From: Clostridiales bacterium
GTDB taxonomy: Bacteria; Bacillota; Clostridia; Lachnospirales; WQUN01
Assembly (NCBI GenBank): GCA_031269465.1
Contig: JAISZB010000126.1
Location: 1-40,600 of the forward strand
DNA: 40,600 nucleotides
Direction: 5' to 3'
The notes below the pieces were generated by a model. The model was not told where the DNA came from. It searched no databases and worked only from the letters and a program-made list of their open reading frames with translations. Every line of letters starts with the position of its first letter. The stretch's first letter is position 1. The position numbers and the translations under genes were made by a program. This document shows positions 24,617 to 34,526 of this stretch, piece after piece.

Positions 24617-25026
24617 TTAGAAGTCATATGCTTCTTCTGATGCTTCAACTATTCTTATAGCCTTTAAAAAAGTCTTGTTCACCCCGTGTTTGCAACTCAA
24701 ATCCTGAGGATGACTTTTATATCGGGGAAATCTGCCTAGGTAAACGGAGATCAAGCGTCCTATGACTGCTGGATGGCTGATAATCAGCGGGCAAGCTTGG
24801 CTGGCGAGCAGAAGGTGAAGATGATGGGGCAGGCTTAAAAGATGGAACAATTATTCTGACAATATGCGCTTATCGGAAAAAAGAAAGCGCTCGTACCAGG
24901 GTTTCTATGCAATCCTGAAATTAATTGAAAAATCAGAAGAAGTATACTTATTCTGAACTAATAATAAGTCAGCAAATCAGCAAAGCAAATCAGCATAGCA
25001 GGCGAATTTATGAAAGGGGCGGCGGC

Positions 25027-25686
25027 ATGGCTTTCATATTGATTGTAGAAGATGAAGTTGCGATAGGCGAGCTTGTAGCCATTCACGCGAGAATAGCGGG
25101 GCATAAAGCCTCGATTCTGCATAACGGGAACGAAGTTATGGGATTTATTGAGAAAACCCGCCCCGACCTCATCGTTTTGGACGTAATGCTGCCGGGACAA
25201 GACGGGTTTTCGCTTATGCCACAGATAGCGCCTACGGGAATACCCGTTATTTTCCTGACGGCAAAGGACAGGCTCGATGACAGAATATTGGGATTGAAGC
25301 TAGGAGCGGACGATTATGTAGTCAAGCCCTTTGCCGTCACTGAACTGGCAATGCGGATAGAGACAGTTCTGCGCCGCTGCAAAGCGAACGCAAAAACGTT
25401 TGCTTTAGGTTCTTTGGAGGTTAATTTTGATGAGCGCGCCGTCACGCTGGACGGGCTTGCGGTGGAATTGACCGCCCGTGAGTTTGAACTTCTGAAAATA
25501 CTCATTGACAACAGGAACATCGCGCTGTCGCGGGACAAGCTACTTGAGCTGGCGTGGGGCTTCGACTACATGGGCGAGACGCGGACGGTTGACGTCCACA
25601 TTCAAAGGCTGCGAAAAAAGCTGAATATGGAGAGCATCATAAAAACTGTTTACAAGCTCGGATACCGATTGGAGGCGCCGAGATGA
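25027..25686 (+). CDS. OmpR/PhoB-family response regulator
   Basis: 219 residues from the ATG at 25027 (AAAGGGG upstream; a longer frame to 24925 lacks an RBS). The receiver domain holds the acidic pocket Glu8-Asp9, phosphoacceptor Asp52 (LIVLDVMLPG), Thr78 and Lys100 (DDYVVKPF). The C-terminal winged helix (LGSLEVNFDERAVTLDG, LTAREFELLKIL, RTVDVHIQRLRKKL, TVYKLGYRLE) binds promoter DNA. Its stop overlaps the kinase start in ATGA, so the pair is co-translated. Known relatives act as transcription activators of cell-envelope or transport genes; the immediate candidate target is the secreted-protein gene downstream. Confidence 0.93.
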   Translation: MAFILIVEDEVAIGELVAIHARIAGHKASILHNGNEVMGFIEKTRPDLIVLDVMLPGQDGFSLMPQIAPTGIPVIFLTAKDRLDDRILGLKLGADDYVVKPFAVTELAMRIETVLRRCKANAKTFALGSLEVNFDERAVTLDGLAVELTAREFELLKILIDNRNIALSRDKLLELAWGFDYMGETRTVDVHIQRLRKKLNMESIIKTVYKLGYRLEAPR

Positions 25687-27083
25687 AATTCTGGCAAAAA
25701 GCGTTTTTTTGCATAATAGCCGTCTTCCTCCTGGGCTTTGACGCGATGGGATATACACTGGCCGAGCGCGGCTACGCGCTGAACAGGGAGTACGCGCTTG
25801 CCGCCGCCGAAACAGAGCAGGATATAATCAAGCAATCCCTCTATGAGAGCATTGCCCTGTCAGCAAAGAATTTTGAAACGTTGAATCCGGCAAATCTGGC
25901 CGTGACAATAGGCCCATACGCGAATTTTTATCAAAATCAAGGGATATATTTTGAGATTTATCAAGACGGCGCGCCGGCGTACAGCAACTCGCCCTCCGGA
26001 CGATATGAAAAACCCCAAGTCCGGCAGGGGGAGCAGCTTACCGAAATCAAAGAGATTGAGGGCAATCTATATTGTCTTATTACTTCACGCATGGACGAGC
26101 CATACGGCAATCTTCAATACGTATACATCAAGGACATGCAGTCGCTGGCCGACTTCAAAGCGAAGATCATTGAGTCCTTTGTGACAATCGGCGTCGTTGT
26201 CAGCCTGATTCTGTCCGTTGCCATGCTACTCATGCTCGTCGGGCTGACCGTGCCGTTTCGCAAGCTGAACGCCGCCGCCGCTGAAATAAGCGCCGGGAAT
26301 TACAGCAAGAGGGCGGCGGTAAAAAGCCGTGATGAAGTCGGGGATTTCGCGAGAAGTTTTGATGCTATGACTGACAGCATCGAAACGCACATAGCGGAAC
26401 TGTCCCGCATGACGGAGAGCAAGCAGAATTTTATCGACAATCTCGCCCATGAAATGCGAACGCCGATCACAGCCATTGTCGGATATGCGGAGCTTCTCAA
26501 ATACGCCGATTGCAGCGAAGTGGAAAGGGAAACTGCTGTTGACCATATCATCAGCCAGAGCGGCCGCATTCAGAATCTATCCAGCAAATTGCTGGATTTG
26601 GCTTATATGGGCAGCGCGAGCATACCCTTGTTGCCAGTAAAGCTGGAGGATTTGCTTGCCGGCGCGCAAGCCGCGTTAAAACACAGGCTGCGTGAGAAGA
26701 ACATAGACCTGCGAGTGGAATCGCAGCCGACGGCAATCATAAACGGAGACGCGGAACTGCTCACGTCCCTTTTGGTCAATTTGATTGACAACGCCGTCAA
26801 CGCGTCCAGCGAAGGAAGCACAGTCGAAATTTATGCGTCGCGGGAAGCCGGACGCGTATTAATAGAGGTTGCTGATCACGGAAAGGGCATGGAACCGTCA
26901 GAGGCGGTAAAGATTGTCGAGCCGTTTTACAGGATCGATAGCTCAAGGAGCAGAAGCGGGGGCGGCACGGGATTGGGTCTCGCGCTCTGCGCGAGAATCT
27001 GCGAGATGCACGGCGCTTCTCTTGATATTTGCTCCGAGCCGGGGAAAGGCGCAACGGTAAAAATATTATTTACAACTCCGTGA
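25683..27083 (+). CDS. Membrane sensor histidine kinase
   Basis: 466 residues; GGAGG lies seven bases before the ATG, and the gene overlaps the regulator gene by four bases. Two membrane helices (about 7-26 and 163-188) enclose a sensor domain of about 135 residues outside the cell. A HAMP linker (VPFRKLNAAAAEISAGNYSK) follows. The HisKA domain has phospho-His256 in NLAHEMRTPITAI. The ATPase domain holds the N box (LLVNLIDNAVNAS), G1 (DHGKG, 399-402), F (EPFYRID) and G2 (GTGLGL, 428-433). All catalytic elements are intact. The signal sensed is unknown; the sensor region has no recognisable ligand domain. Confidence 0.93.
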   Translation: MKFWQKAFFCIIAVFLLGFDAMGYTLAERGYALNREYALAAAETEQDIIKQSLYESIALSAKNFETLNPANLAVTIGPYANFYQNQGIYFEIYQDGAPAYSNSPSGRYEKPQVRQGEQLTEIKEIEGNLYCLITSRMDEPYGNLQYVYIKDMQSLADFKAKIIESFVTIGVVVSLILSVAMLLMLVGLTVPFRKLNAAAAEISAGNYSKRAAVKSRDEVGDFARSFDAMTDSIETHIAELSRMTESKQNFIDNLAHEMRTPITAIVGYAELLKYADCSEVERETAVDHIISQSGRIQNLSSKLLDLAYMGSASIPLLPVKLEDLLAGAQAALKHRLREKNIDLRVESQPTAIINGDAELLTSLLVNLIDNAVNASSEGSTVEIYASREAGRVLIEVADHGKGMEPSEAVKIVEPFYRIDSSRSRSGGGTGLGLALCARICEMHGASLDICSEPGKGATVKILFTTP

Positions 27084-27190
27084 CAAATTGATGATGACTT
27101 TGAAATGCGCCCTTGGTAATATGATATTGTTCAAGCGCTGAACAAGTAAAATCAAATCACGCCTCAAGAAAATGAAGGGAGCAATTTCGC

Positions 27191-27877
27191 ATGGGCAAAA
27201 TAGGAAGTTGGATGCTGTCGGGCGCGGTCACGCTTGGTCTCGGAGCGGGCGCAATCTTCGGAAACGGAGCGCTTGCCTCGCAGGCCATGGCCTTGGGCAT
27301 CGGTGGCGAGCACTCAGAGGCAATTGCGGCAGCGGATCGGGAGACGGCGCCGCGCAGCGAGACGCAGAGCAATCCAGCCCAGCAAGACGGGACGGCGACC
27401 ATCCTGAAAACATTGGAAAACGGCACGACTGTTCTGGTCGAATACTTCTACGGCAACGGCGGGGCGAAAGCAACCGTGACTTATGAGTCGCCTGATGGGG
27501 AGCGAACCTCGTCAAGCTATGACGGTGATGCGGCCGAGGCTGCGATAGAGCGTTTTGGAGGGCCTAAACGCAACATTCCCGACCGCTATGTTGAAGCTGA
27601 GCTGGGCGAGTGCGACATCAGCGAGGAAACCGCAGTTTTAGCCGCCATAGATGAACTCACGCAAAAATACGCCCTCAAGCAGACGCTGCTGGATAAATTC
27701 ACCGTGACGGCCAAGTTCTACGCCGCATATGAGGATTTATCCGCACCGGTATGGTGGATCAATCTGTACCCGGCCGACACGGAGGAGTTCTCTGAAACCG
27801 GGAGCTATACGGCCATCCTTGACGCCTCGACCGGCGAGGCTCTGAAGCTGCTGTCTGCGGCTGACGGCAAAGGCTAA
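27191..27877 (+). CDS. Secreted protein of unknown function, PepSY-like C-terminus
   Basis: 228 residues with GGGAG nine bases upstream of the ATG. A signal peptide-like start (MGKIGSWMLSGAVTLGLGAG) includes a likely cleavage around residue 30-36, followed by a low-complexity Ala/Gln/Thr linker. The rest holds a domain rich in Tyr, Glu and Asp; its end (PVWWINLYPADTEEF, GSYTAILDASTGEALKL) looks like the last strands of a PepSY-type fold. It lies 107 bases after the kinase and on the same strand. It could be an accessory or the regulated output of the two-component system; that is inference. Confidence 0.65.
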   Translation: MGKIGSWMLSGAVTLGLGAGAIFGNGALASQAMALGIGGEHSEAIAAADRETAPRSETQSNPAQQDGTATILKTLENGTTVLVEYFYGNGGAKATVTYESPDGERTSSSYDGDAAEAAIERFGGPKRNIPDRYVEAELGECDISEETAVLAAIDELTQKYALKQTLLDKFTVTAKFYAAYEDLSAPVWWINLYPADTEEFSETGSYTAILDASTGEALKLLSAADGKG

Positions 27878-27928
27878 TGCAGGCGGGCGCCGCACGGCAT
27901 GAGCCGACGCCGTCGCGATAATTCAATT

Positions 27929-27958
27929 CCCCGAAGCGAGAACGCAAAGGTTTCGGGG
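27929..27958 (+). terminator. Hairpin after the two-component locus
   Basis: CCCCGAA ... TTCGGGG, a seven-pair stem with 16-base loop, 52 bases past the stop; no T tract directly follows. Confidence 0.45.
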
Positions 27959-28081
27959 ATTACCGCATTTTGAACCCGCAAAAAATCTCTTTATATTTCT
28001 ATTTTCTCAACTTGCCAGTCACTGCGCGCGCAGTTCATGGTTTGAGGGCAAAAAGCCCTCAATGGTAGTCTTGGCGCGTTT

Positions 28082-28233
28082 ATGAAAAGCAAAAAACATA
28101 CTCGCGTCCCAGGTACTATTTCGCTGTTTTGATTATCGCAGCTGTTGAAACAGCCGCAGTGCTGGTCGCGGTGAGGTTGAGAGCGGATTTGCCGCTCGGC
28201 CATCCGAACGAGAAGAATGCGGAGGCGTTTTTA
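28082..28233 (+). pseudogene. Possible remnant of a small one-helix membrane protein
   Basis: An ATG opens with MKSKKHTRVP; after a one-base shift the sequence reads RYYFAVLIIAAVETAAVLVA, a convincing membrane helix after basic residues, then RLRADLPLGHPNEKN and a stop. No family recognised. It may also be chance. Confidence 0.25.
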
Positions 28234-28283
28234 TCATGCGGGACTCTTTGAATGCGAAGCTGCGCATCCAAAGAGATGAAATA

Positions 28284-28322
28284 GAGAAGAGGCGCCCCCA
28301 GGAAGGCGCCTTTTCTCTTTGC
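28284..28322 (+). terminator. Rho-independent terminator
   Basis: GAGAAGAGGCGCC pairs with GGCGCCTTTTCTC; the arms carry A-rich and T-rich flanks and TTTG follows. Confidence 0.6.
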
Positions 28323-28329
28323 ATCAAGG

Positions 28330-29218
28330 AACAGGGTGGATTCCGAGCATTCGGCTCCTGATCTTTTCTACGATTGCAGGCGCATGCTTGTCAGAGCGCT
28401 TTTGGAGTCCGAAAACGGATGCCCTGGATTATTTTCCTACGTCGGCTCATTCGCCGAAGCCGGCAATGATCCACCTCATGCAGCTGTAAATGAGAATCCG
28501 GCCATACGTCTGCTTGATCGATATTCCGTCGCCGACCAAATCCGCCAAAGGGGAGGCCATCCTGCTCCTTCCGCGCGAAGGACGCTCTTTAGCATGACAT
28601 CAGCCGGATGCAGGATCTCAGACACATCGCCCGCAGGAACCCGGAGACGGACTAAAAAAGCCCGCAGGAGCCGCCGCTTTGCGAAATCCTCGCCTTAAGA
28701 GGCGAGCCATTTTGTGAGAGTCCAAATGCCTGAAAAATCCTCAACGGCGTCGAAGAAATCGGACGTAGCCCCAAAAAGCCGCAGGCTCCCAAGACGCCCT
28801 TGAACAAGGACTTTTCGGATTTATCCTCAAAGACCGCACCGTAAAAGCTACTGTTCTCGCATCCCGTCTCTGCGGCGAGACAATGGCCGGCTACATAGGC
28901 GAAGAGCTTGGACGAGGCGCGGAAACTGCGCACAGAGTCCATTATCCGGCCAAAACACCCTCATGGCTATTGGCGGGGGATCTTTGGAGGCCCTTTTCGC
29001 CGCACAGGCTTGCGCGGCAGCCGTCGTACATGCGGATGGCCTCCCGGCGCCGCGCGCTGTTGGAGTACCCCAGTTCGTTCAGGATCAGGAGGCGGCGCAA
29101 GCGGACGGATCTGATGAGCTTGGCGACGCCGCCGTACCTCCGATTATGGATATCTAAATCATCAGCAATATGGAAACCTCCTTCAATGACCCAAAGCGAA
29201 AGCGATCTGTTTTAGACA
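28330..29218. other. No recognisable gene
   Basis: Open frames exist because of the high GC content, but none resembles a known protein. A faint match of the minus strand at about 29040-29150 (RRLLILNELGYSNSA) to an IstB-like ATPase was not convincing. Confidence 0.5.
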
Positions 29219-29220
29219 TA

Positions 29221-29347
29221 TACCGATTAGCAGTCAAATGTACCGGTTTTGGAGTTATCCATTGAGTGGTGCGAAATGCCGATAACGGCATTTCGCACTC
29301 GCTGTATAATCAAGGTTCAAAATCGGAACTTTCAATGCAAATCAGTA
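29221..29347. repeat. Full MITE-like palindromic repeat
   Basis: The 127-bp element TACCG...CAGTA is flanked by TA on both sides (29219-29220, 29348-29349). The centre is GAAATGCCGATAACGGCATT. Its end overlaps the 3' end of the Uma2 pseudogene and supplies its last codons and stop. Confidence 0.8.
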
Positions 29348-29887
29348 TACATGAAAGCATCCTCCAAATTTACCGTCAAATCCAAAAAGGATGTTTTGAA
29401 TTCAAAAACCCTTGCACCCCGCTCTTCTTCCGGAATATCCTCTTCAGGTTCATATGCGTAAATTCTGCTCAACTGAAAAGCGCTGCCATTATGAAGATAA
29501 ACCTCAATCCACTTTTCATTCGGGGACACAAGCCAATATTCCCTCACGCCATTCTCCTCGTATTTTCGGAACTTATATGTTCTGTCAATTTCTGCTGTCC
29601 TTGGCGACAGCACCTCTACAACCAAATCCGGCGCTCCAAAGATTCCCCTCCGCCGCATCTTTACTGTCGCAAACAACCATGAAATCAGGGACAAACACAT
29701 CGCTTTCAGAGAGGTGGACATCCACTTGAGTGAAAAGCTTGCATTTCTTGCCCCTAAGATGATTTGAGAAAATATGAACCAAATTGTTCACCACAAAATT
29801 GTGGCTTAGAGATGGACTTGGGGACATCGAAAGCAACTTTCCGCCAATCTTCTCAAAGCGTTCTTCTTCAGGTGATTTTGAATCCAT
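29332..29887 (-). pseudogene. Uma2-family endonuclease-like protein, one frameshift
   Basis: The start at 29887 (MDSKSPEEERFEKIGGKLL) has GGGAGGGGA upstream. The first frame gives HNFVVNNLVHIFSNHLRGK and DVFVPDFMVVCDSKD; the second gives GIFGAPDLVVEVLSP, the DRTYKFRKYEENGVREYWLV nuclease core, and ARVFEFKTSFLDL. A single extra base in the run CCCC/TT near 29643-29648 (plus strand) joins the two frames exactly, so only one mutation separates it from an intact Uma2 (PD-(D/E)XK-like) protein. The last residues (MYTDLH) come from the MITE-like repeat. Uma2 proteins are common in bacteria, of uncertain role. Confidence 0.8.
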
Positions 29888-30048
29888 AACTGCTTCCCCT
29901 CCCGTTAAAAATTCACTAGTCAGTCCTATGCGAATTACTCCGATACTGCCATGCATAGTTTAAAATCACAAGCAGAATAACCTTATAATGGAAAGGCTAT
30001 TCATTCAAATATGAAGCCAATGAGAATAAGCCCTTTTCCAGCTAAGCG

Positions 30049-30700
30049 TCAATGCGCCCCCATCTGCAATACCAGGGCCTTGGCTACGGAAAGCCCCAAT
30101 TCAGTGCTGATTTGCCCAATTTCAACAGTGCAGAGGCATTCGAGCGCGCATCCAACAGCCACATCATCAAGCTGTCTCGCATGGTTTCTAATGGACATGA
30201 CGCCTTGCTCAGAGAAAACGACGCCCAGATCGCCATCGTTGTATTTTTCGGCATTGCCCAGCGCATTCCCAATAATGCGGCGCATGGCGACTTTATTCAG
30301 CTGACGCCAAACCTGGGAATCAGTCATGGATATGACATGGTTAATCCATTTAAAATTCCGTGGTGGGCGGCAACGCTCTCTTCAAGCGCTTCATTCGGCG
30401 ACATCTGCTCCAAACTGTCATGCTGCCTTGAAAACGAGGCCATAGAGCATTGGAACAGCTTGTCAGCAAGCGGCTGCAATGCGCAAACCCTCTCAGAAAT
30501 GGTTCGGAGGTGCCTCTTAACAGGCTCAGAGGCTTCCTCTCTCTCCAAAGGCTCCATATATCCGTAAATGGTTGCCAAACGGGTGCGAAAGTTATGGGAG
30601 AGGTTTGTCACTGCCGCTTTAAGCTCGCGATCCCCCTGCGCGCACCTGATGACGCTCTTTCTAAAAAATCTTCAGCTGATGGTCAATGTCCGCAGCAAGT
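30049..30700 (-). pseudogene. Sensor histidine kinase remnant (catalytic half)
   Basis: The upper part reads TNLSHNFRTRLATIYGYMEP (HisKA; the expected RTP is RTR), followed by LEREEASEPVKRHLRTISER. After a frameshift near 30345 come RRIIGNALGNAEKYNDGDL (N box) and TELGLSVAKALVLQMG (G2; the expected TGLGL is TELGL). No membrane domain is readable upstream. It is unrelated by close similarity to the kinase at 25683-27083. Confidence 0.7.
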
Positions 30701-31159
30701 TAGGGCTTTTGCTGTCTGAGGTTGCCGCGTTAATTCCCACATTCGTTTCCTCGGCTACAGAAGAGACTATCAGAAATTAACAAATAAGCATATTGAGCGT
30801 TGCAGCATTTCCACTGCATTATGCTGGCTGGTTTAAAGGGGGCCAATGCGATGTTTGTTTAAAATACCTGAATCTGAATTTACGGCGCTTGGCGGCATAG
30901 AAGGTTCACCTAAGCCCATCCAGTTGGACAGTCGCCTTCAATGCCCTTAAAACCTTAATTGTCAAGGTTTTAAGGAGGATATGTTAAATAACTTGTAAAG
31001 TCACGGTAGTTTCCGTACATGCCGAGTGCGCATAACGCCGCGTCTGGGCAGAATGCGGATAAAGTCATCGGATTTTACCGGGGTTTTGAGCTTACCCGCA
31101 GATGCGCAAGACTTCACCGACAACCCCCGTGTCGGATAGCGGCGTGGGCAGTATGAACC

Positions 31160-31385
31160 CGGATCGAAAACGCGTTGGAACGCTTGGAAATACCGCAACG
31201 ACAATGAGCGCGAGGCTAAGGAGCTAAACCGCAGGCTGGAGTCCGCAAAGTTTCAGCTAACCCGACCGTTCGAGCGGAAAGCAGAACTTGCCGCCGCATT
31301 GCTGGACGGCAGTGAAAAATCAAAAACAGTAAATTTCGCCGCAGGTAAGATGCTGGGTGAATCCGACGCCGCCATGGATCGCATG
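31160..31385 (+). pseudogene. Fragment resembling a large helicase of conjugative elements
   Basis: The frame reads WNAWKYRNDNEREAKELNRR, LESAKFQLTRPFERKAELAA and AGKMLGESDAAMDRM before running into a MITE-like half repeat at 31388. The ELxRRLExAKFxLTRPFxxxxEL pattern is the coiled region of SNF2-type helicases carried by conjugative elements. It has no start or end. Confidence 0.3.
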
Positions 31386-31387
31386 TA

Positions 31388-31440
31388 TACCGATTTTCAT
31401 ACAATGTTCCTTTTTTGGAGCTTGACTATATCCATTGAGA
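31388..31440. repeat. Left half of a MITE-like repeat
   Basis: TACCGATTTTCATACAATGT follows TA (31386-31387), then TTTGGAGCTTGACTATATCC and ATTGAG; the rest is absent. Confidence 0.7.
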
Positions 31441-32342
31441 CTCCGCACTGGCAACCTGCTGGAGGAACGAACACGGCTCAAAGCATAGAATAAGCCGCTT
31501 GAAACTATTGAAGGGCTTTTGCGCCAGATCATCGGCAGCGCCGCCGAGTACGCACGGATAAATCTGTACGCCGGAGCAGCTATGCGGCGCCAACCCATAT
31601 CTTCTGCGGATCGCCTTCACCCACGATGACCGCAGCCTGACAAATACGCTGCTGCTCAAAGGCTTTTCCGTATCAGAAAACAGCCATACTGCCTGTACGC
31701 ATCCGCAATGAAAAAGGATGCTGGACTCGCCGAGCGGCTGATTGACGCCGACGCGGTCGTAAACTGGGAAAATTACAACGCGCTATTCGCCGCTTGAATA
31801 GGCTGTGCTAAACTGGACAGAATTTTGCAGAATAAGTATAATAACAAGAGAAACAAGATGAGACGAAAAGACGTTGCAGAACGTTGTTCACAGTTCAAGG
31901 AAGAAAAGCGCAACTGAAGGAAAGCGGGAAGCGCATATGTGAGTTGGAAAATGAGTAATATTGCGTTTTTTCTCTTTTCCGCTAAATTCGGCTGAACCAG
32001 GCCGTAGCTGTTTCGTCCTCCGGCAGGCGCCAATCGTTGTATGCTACAGTGCATAATAGTAGTGAAACAATTGCTAATGAACGGCGTTAAATGATGATGC
32101 ATCGGAGTTTTAGATTTTTTCAACGCGCTCTTTAATCGATGTAATTGGAGATTATAGCAACAGCCCTCAGAGCATCGGCTATACGTACATTTTTTTGTCA
32201 ATAGACTTTAGCTCAATGAAAATATCAAATACTTCATAGTAAACGCAATAGCGCCGAACGCCGCGAAGCTTATCTCAAAAAAGCATCCGCTTGATGTCAG
32301 TTCTGAACTGGATGTTGTACGCCGAAGGCTAAGCTAGTGCAG
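31441..32342. other. Degraded accessory DNA, no gene
   Basis: Protein-like phrases in several frames (for example IDADAVVNWENYNALF just before 31797) suggest former conjugative-element genes, but nothing is intact or nameable. The AT-rich end 32080-32340 shows nothing. Confidence 0.4.
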
Positions 32343-32404
32343 ACAGTCTTAAATGCGCTACAGTCCTATTTGGCTATAATTAAGCATTTTACAGGATAAA
32401 AGCA
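32343..32404. repeat. 62-bp inverted repeat, left copy
   Basis: ACAGTCTTAAATGCGC, then ACAGTCCTATTTGGCTATAA, then TTAAGCATTTTACAGG and TAAAAGCAT. The reverse complement occurs at 36731-36793 with only a few differences. Confidence 0.85.
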
Positions 32405-32658
32405 TGTAGCGCAATTAAGAGCGACAGCATTAGCTTGTATCTGACAGGCAGGGCATGCCGCAAAGCAGCGCACTTTCCACTCTGAAGTGTTTGATGCATT
32501 GTTTACGGCTCATAACACCGAAACTGCCGCCTAATTGTAATGGGCGCAAAAGTGGCGGGAGAGAGGGGGGCTAGAAACTGTTTCCATAAATTCTCAAATT
32601 ATATCAAAATGAATATAATTAGTATTGCAAAATAAGAATAGATATGATAATATAAATT

Positions 32659-33300
32659 ATGGAAAATTTAGTATCAATAGGGAAAGCGGCAAAAATACTT
32701 GGGGTATCCGAGATAACATTGCGGAGATGGGATTATGAAGGGAAATTGCCATCAATAAAGACGGAAGGCGGGCACAGGCGCTATGATATATCAAAGCTTC
32801 GGCCAGAGAAGGTTCACAAATGCACGGCGCTGGCGGATGACAGAAAGACTGTAGCATATGCCCGGGTATCGAGCCATGGCCAGAAAGCGGATTTGGAGCG
32901 TCAAAAACAAGTATTAGAGCTGTTTTGCAGCCAAAACGGATGGACATTTGAGTTGATATCCGATTTAGGTTCCGGGATGAACTGTCATAAAAAAGGGCTG
33001 GCAAAGCTGTTAAACGCAATTCTTACGGACGATGTGGGGCGAATCGTATTAACGCATAAAGACCGGCTGCTCAGGTTTGGGGCGGAACTGGTATTCTCCA
33101 TTTGCGAAGCAAAAAATGTAGAAGTGGTGATTATCAACAAAGGCGGCGAACCGTCATTTGAGGAAGAGCTGGCTTCAGACGTGCTGGAAATAATCGCGGT
33201 ATTCTCCGCCCGCTTATATGGATCAAGGAGCGAAAAGAGCGAAAAGTTATTGGAAGATGTCGCAAAGGCAGTGGCGGAAGTCCGGCAAACGCTGGTGTAA
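32659..33300 (+). CDS. tnpA: IS607-family serine recombinase (transposase TnpA)
   Basis: 213 residues, intact and of normal length for IS607 TnpA. Residues 1-50 are a MerR-like helix-turn-helix (ISIGKAAKILGVSEITLRRWDY-type start, GKLPSIKTEGGHRRYD). Residues 60-200 are the small serine recombinase domain with the nucleophile Ser in YARVSSHGQK, then LISDLGSGMNCHKKGL and LTHKDRLLRFG. IS607 enzymes excise and insert elements as circles with little target preference. The usual partner, TnpB or IscB, is not next to it. A terminator follows at 33361-33393. AT-rich DNA precedes it and no clear RBS is visible. Confidence 0.9.
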   Translation: MENLVSIGKAAKILGVSEITLRRWDYEGKLPSIKTEGGHRRYDISKLRPEKVHKCTALADDRKTVAYARVSSHGQKADLERQKQVLELFCSQNGWTFELISDLGSGMNCHKKGLAKLLNAILTDDVGRIVLTHKDRLLRFGAELVFSICEAKNVEVVIINKGGEPSFEEELASDVLEIIAVFSARLYGSRSEKSEKLLEDVAKAVAEVRQTLV

Positions 33301-33360
33301 TCGGTATAAGCGAGTCTAACCCAAAGCCATGGCATAGTGTTCGCTGGCTTGTTAAAACTG

Positions 33361-33393
33361 GGCCGTACCCGTCGGGTGCGGCCTCGTTTTTTT
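33361..33393 (+). terminator. Strong rho-independent terminator
   Basis: GGCCGTACCCG, loop T, CGGGTGCGGCC, then TCGTTTTTTTG. Confidence 0.8.
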
Positions 33394-33394
33394 G

Positions 33395-33670
33395 TTTCTG
33401 CTGAAATACGTCTTCCTTGTCGGATATGTGACGACAAGTTCAATGGGGAAGGTTCGCTGATTTTCGGAGTACGGTTCATTGGCAAGTTCAAGTGTTGGAT
33501 GTTGTTGTCTTTGAGCGCGACGGACGATTGTCTGCCAAGCGGATCGCGGCATTGGCGCGCGACATGGTTGAGGTCAACGTGGACAAGTTGATAGTGCCGG
33601 ACGGACGCTATTTCATGCTTTGCGACAACGCAGGCGCATTCATTGACTCCCGGCGCTGGGAGCCTGTCGT
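33395..33670 (+). pseudogene. Signal peptidase I remnant, copy 1
   Basis: Frames read VTTSSM (catalytic Ser region), IFGVRFIGKFK, VVFERDGRLSAKRIAALARD (with the catalytic Lys), MVEVNVDKLIVPDGRYFMLC and DNAGAFIDSRRWEP, the box order of type I signal peptidases. It lacks about 13 bases after TSSM and changes frame. It is a paralogue of 37235-37650, and at 33592-33593 it has the TA into which a repeat is inserted in the other copy. Confidence 0.7.
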
Positions 33671-33689
33671 ACCGCACTCAAGCGAAAGT

Positions 33690-34526
33690 CCACCGCGATT
33701 TGCCGACCCAGGCTTGAGAAGCAAAGCATTGACAACACAAAACCCGATCCCAGCACCGCTTCCCTTGACGCGGAAATCTCGGGTTGCCAGAGCGGGCTGC
33801 TTGTCCCCGTACGCTGGTTTTCAACAGCGGAATTATAGTCCCCATCGCTTATGACATAATGGATGGTGAAGCGTTGATAGATAGCCCTGACGCGTTTGAT
33901 CCCAATATTTCGATTTCTAAAATGTGCGGCAAATTAATTCTGTATTGAGATTATGCCTCGTTTAAGCCGGAATCAAGCGCAGGCAGTATAATCGGCCATA
34001 CGTTTGAATCAGGCGGGAGCGGCGGAGAAGCGAAGTTTATGGTTTCCACACGCGCTGAAAGCGCTTTGTTCGGGTAATATTGAGGAAAAGGCGCTGTTCT
34101 TGTCCAATCTGGCGATAAGAACATTTTACAGTGATATGCTAGAGCAGCAAATGCGCAAGTAAATTGCACGCATCGTCTTGATTATATATGAAAAAGTCAA
34201 TGCTTTGGGTACTTAAGGCATCGCTTTCAGGCTGTACGGGCGTCGCAAAAACGCAGTCAAGAGTTTTAGCTGTGTCAGCGGACACCGCGCTGAAAACTAG
34301 CTGGTGGCGATTCATCAATACTAATTAAGTTGCCATGTCACCTACTGGCTGAATATCTCCGCGCGTCGCTGTTGCCGCATCCAGCAGCAGGCCGTCAACA
34401 TCATCTTCATCCGGCTCCAGGCCGCCCCGCCAGAGATCTCGACGCTTGGCTGGATGTCCTGATCCTGCTTGAGGCGCTTTTATCGGCTTTGATGGGGCGC
34501 CTATTTCGCGGAGTCCGCGCTGCGCC
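33690..34526. other. Degraded accessory DNA
   Basis: Phrases such as YDIMDGEALIDSPDAFDPNI and FKPESSAGSIIGHTFE appear in one frame between 33850 and 34060 but I cannot assign them. A 46-codon frame at 34188 opens like a lipoprotein (KASLSGCTG). No intact gene. Confidence 0.4.

Noticed and set aside
29040..29157. IstB-like ATPase remnant on the minus strand
   Set aside because: Only a short RRLLILNELGY phrase resembles a Walker B; neighbours do not support it.
32101..32342. Regulatory RNA in the AT-rich stretch before the inverted repeat
   Set aside because: No stable paired structure or promoter-terminator pair could be found by eye.
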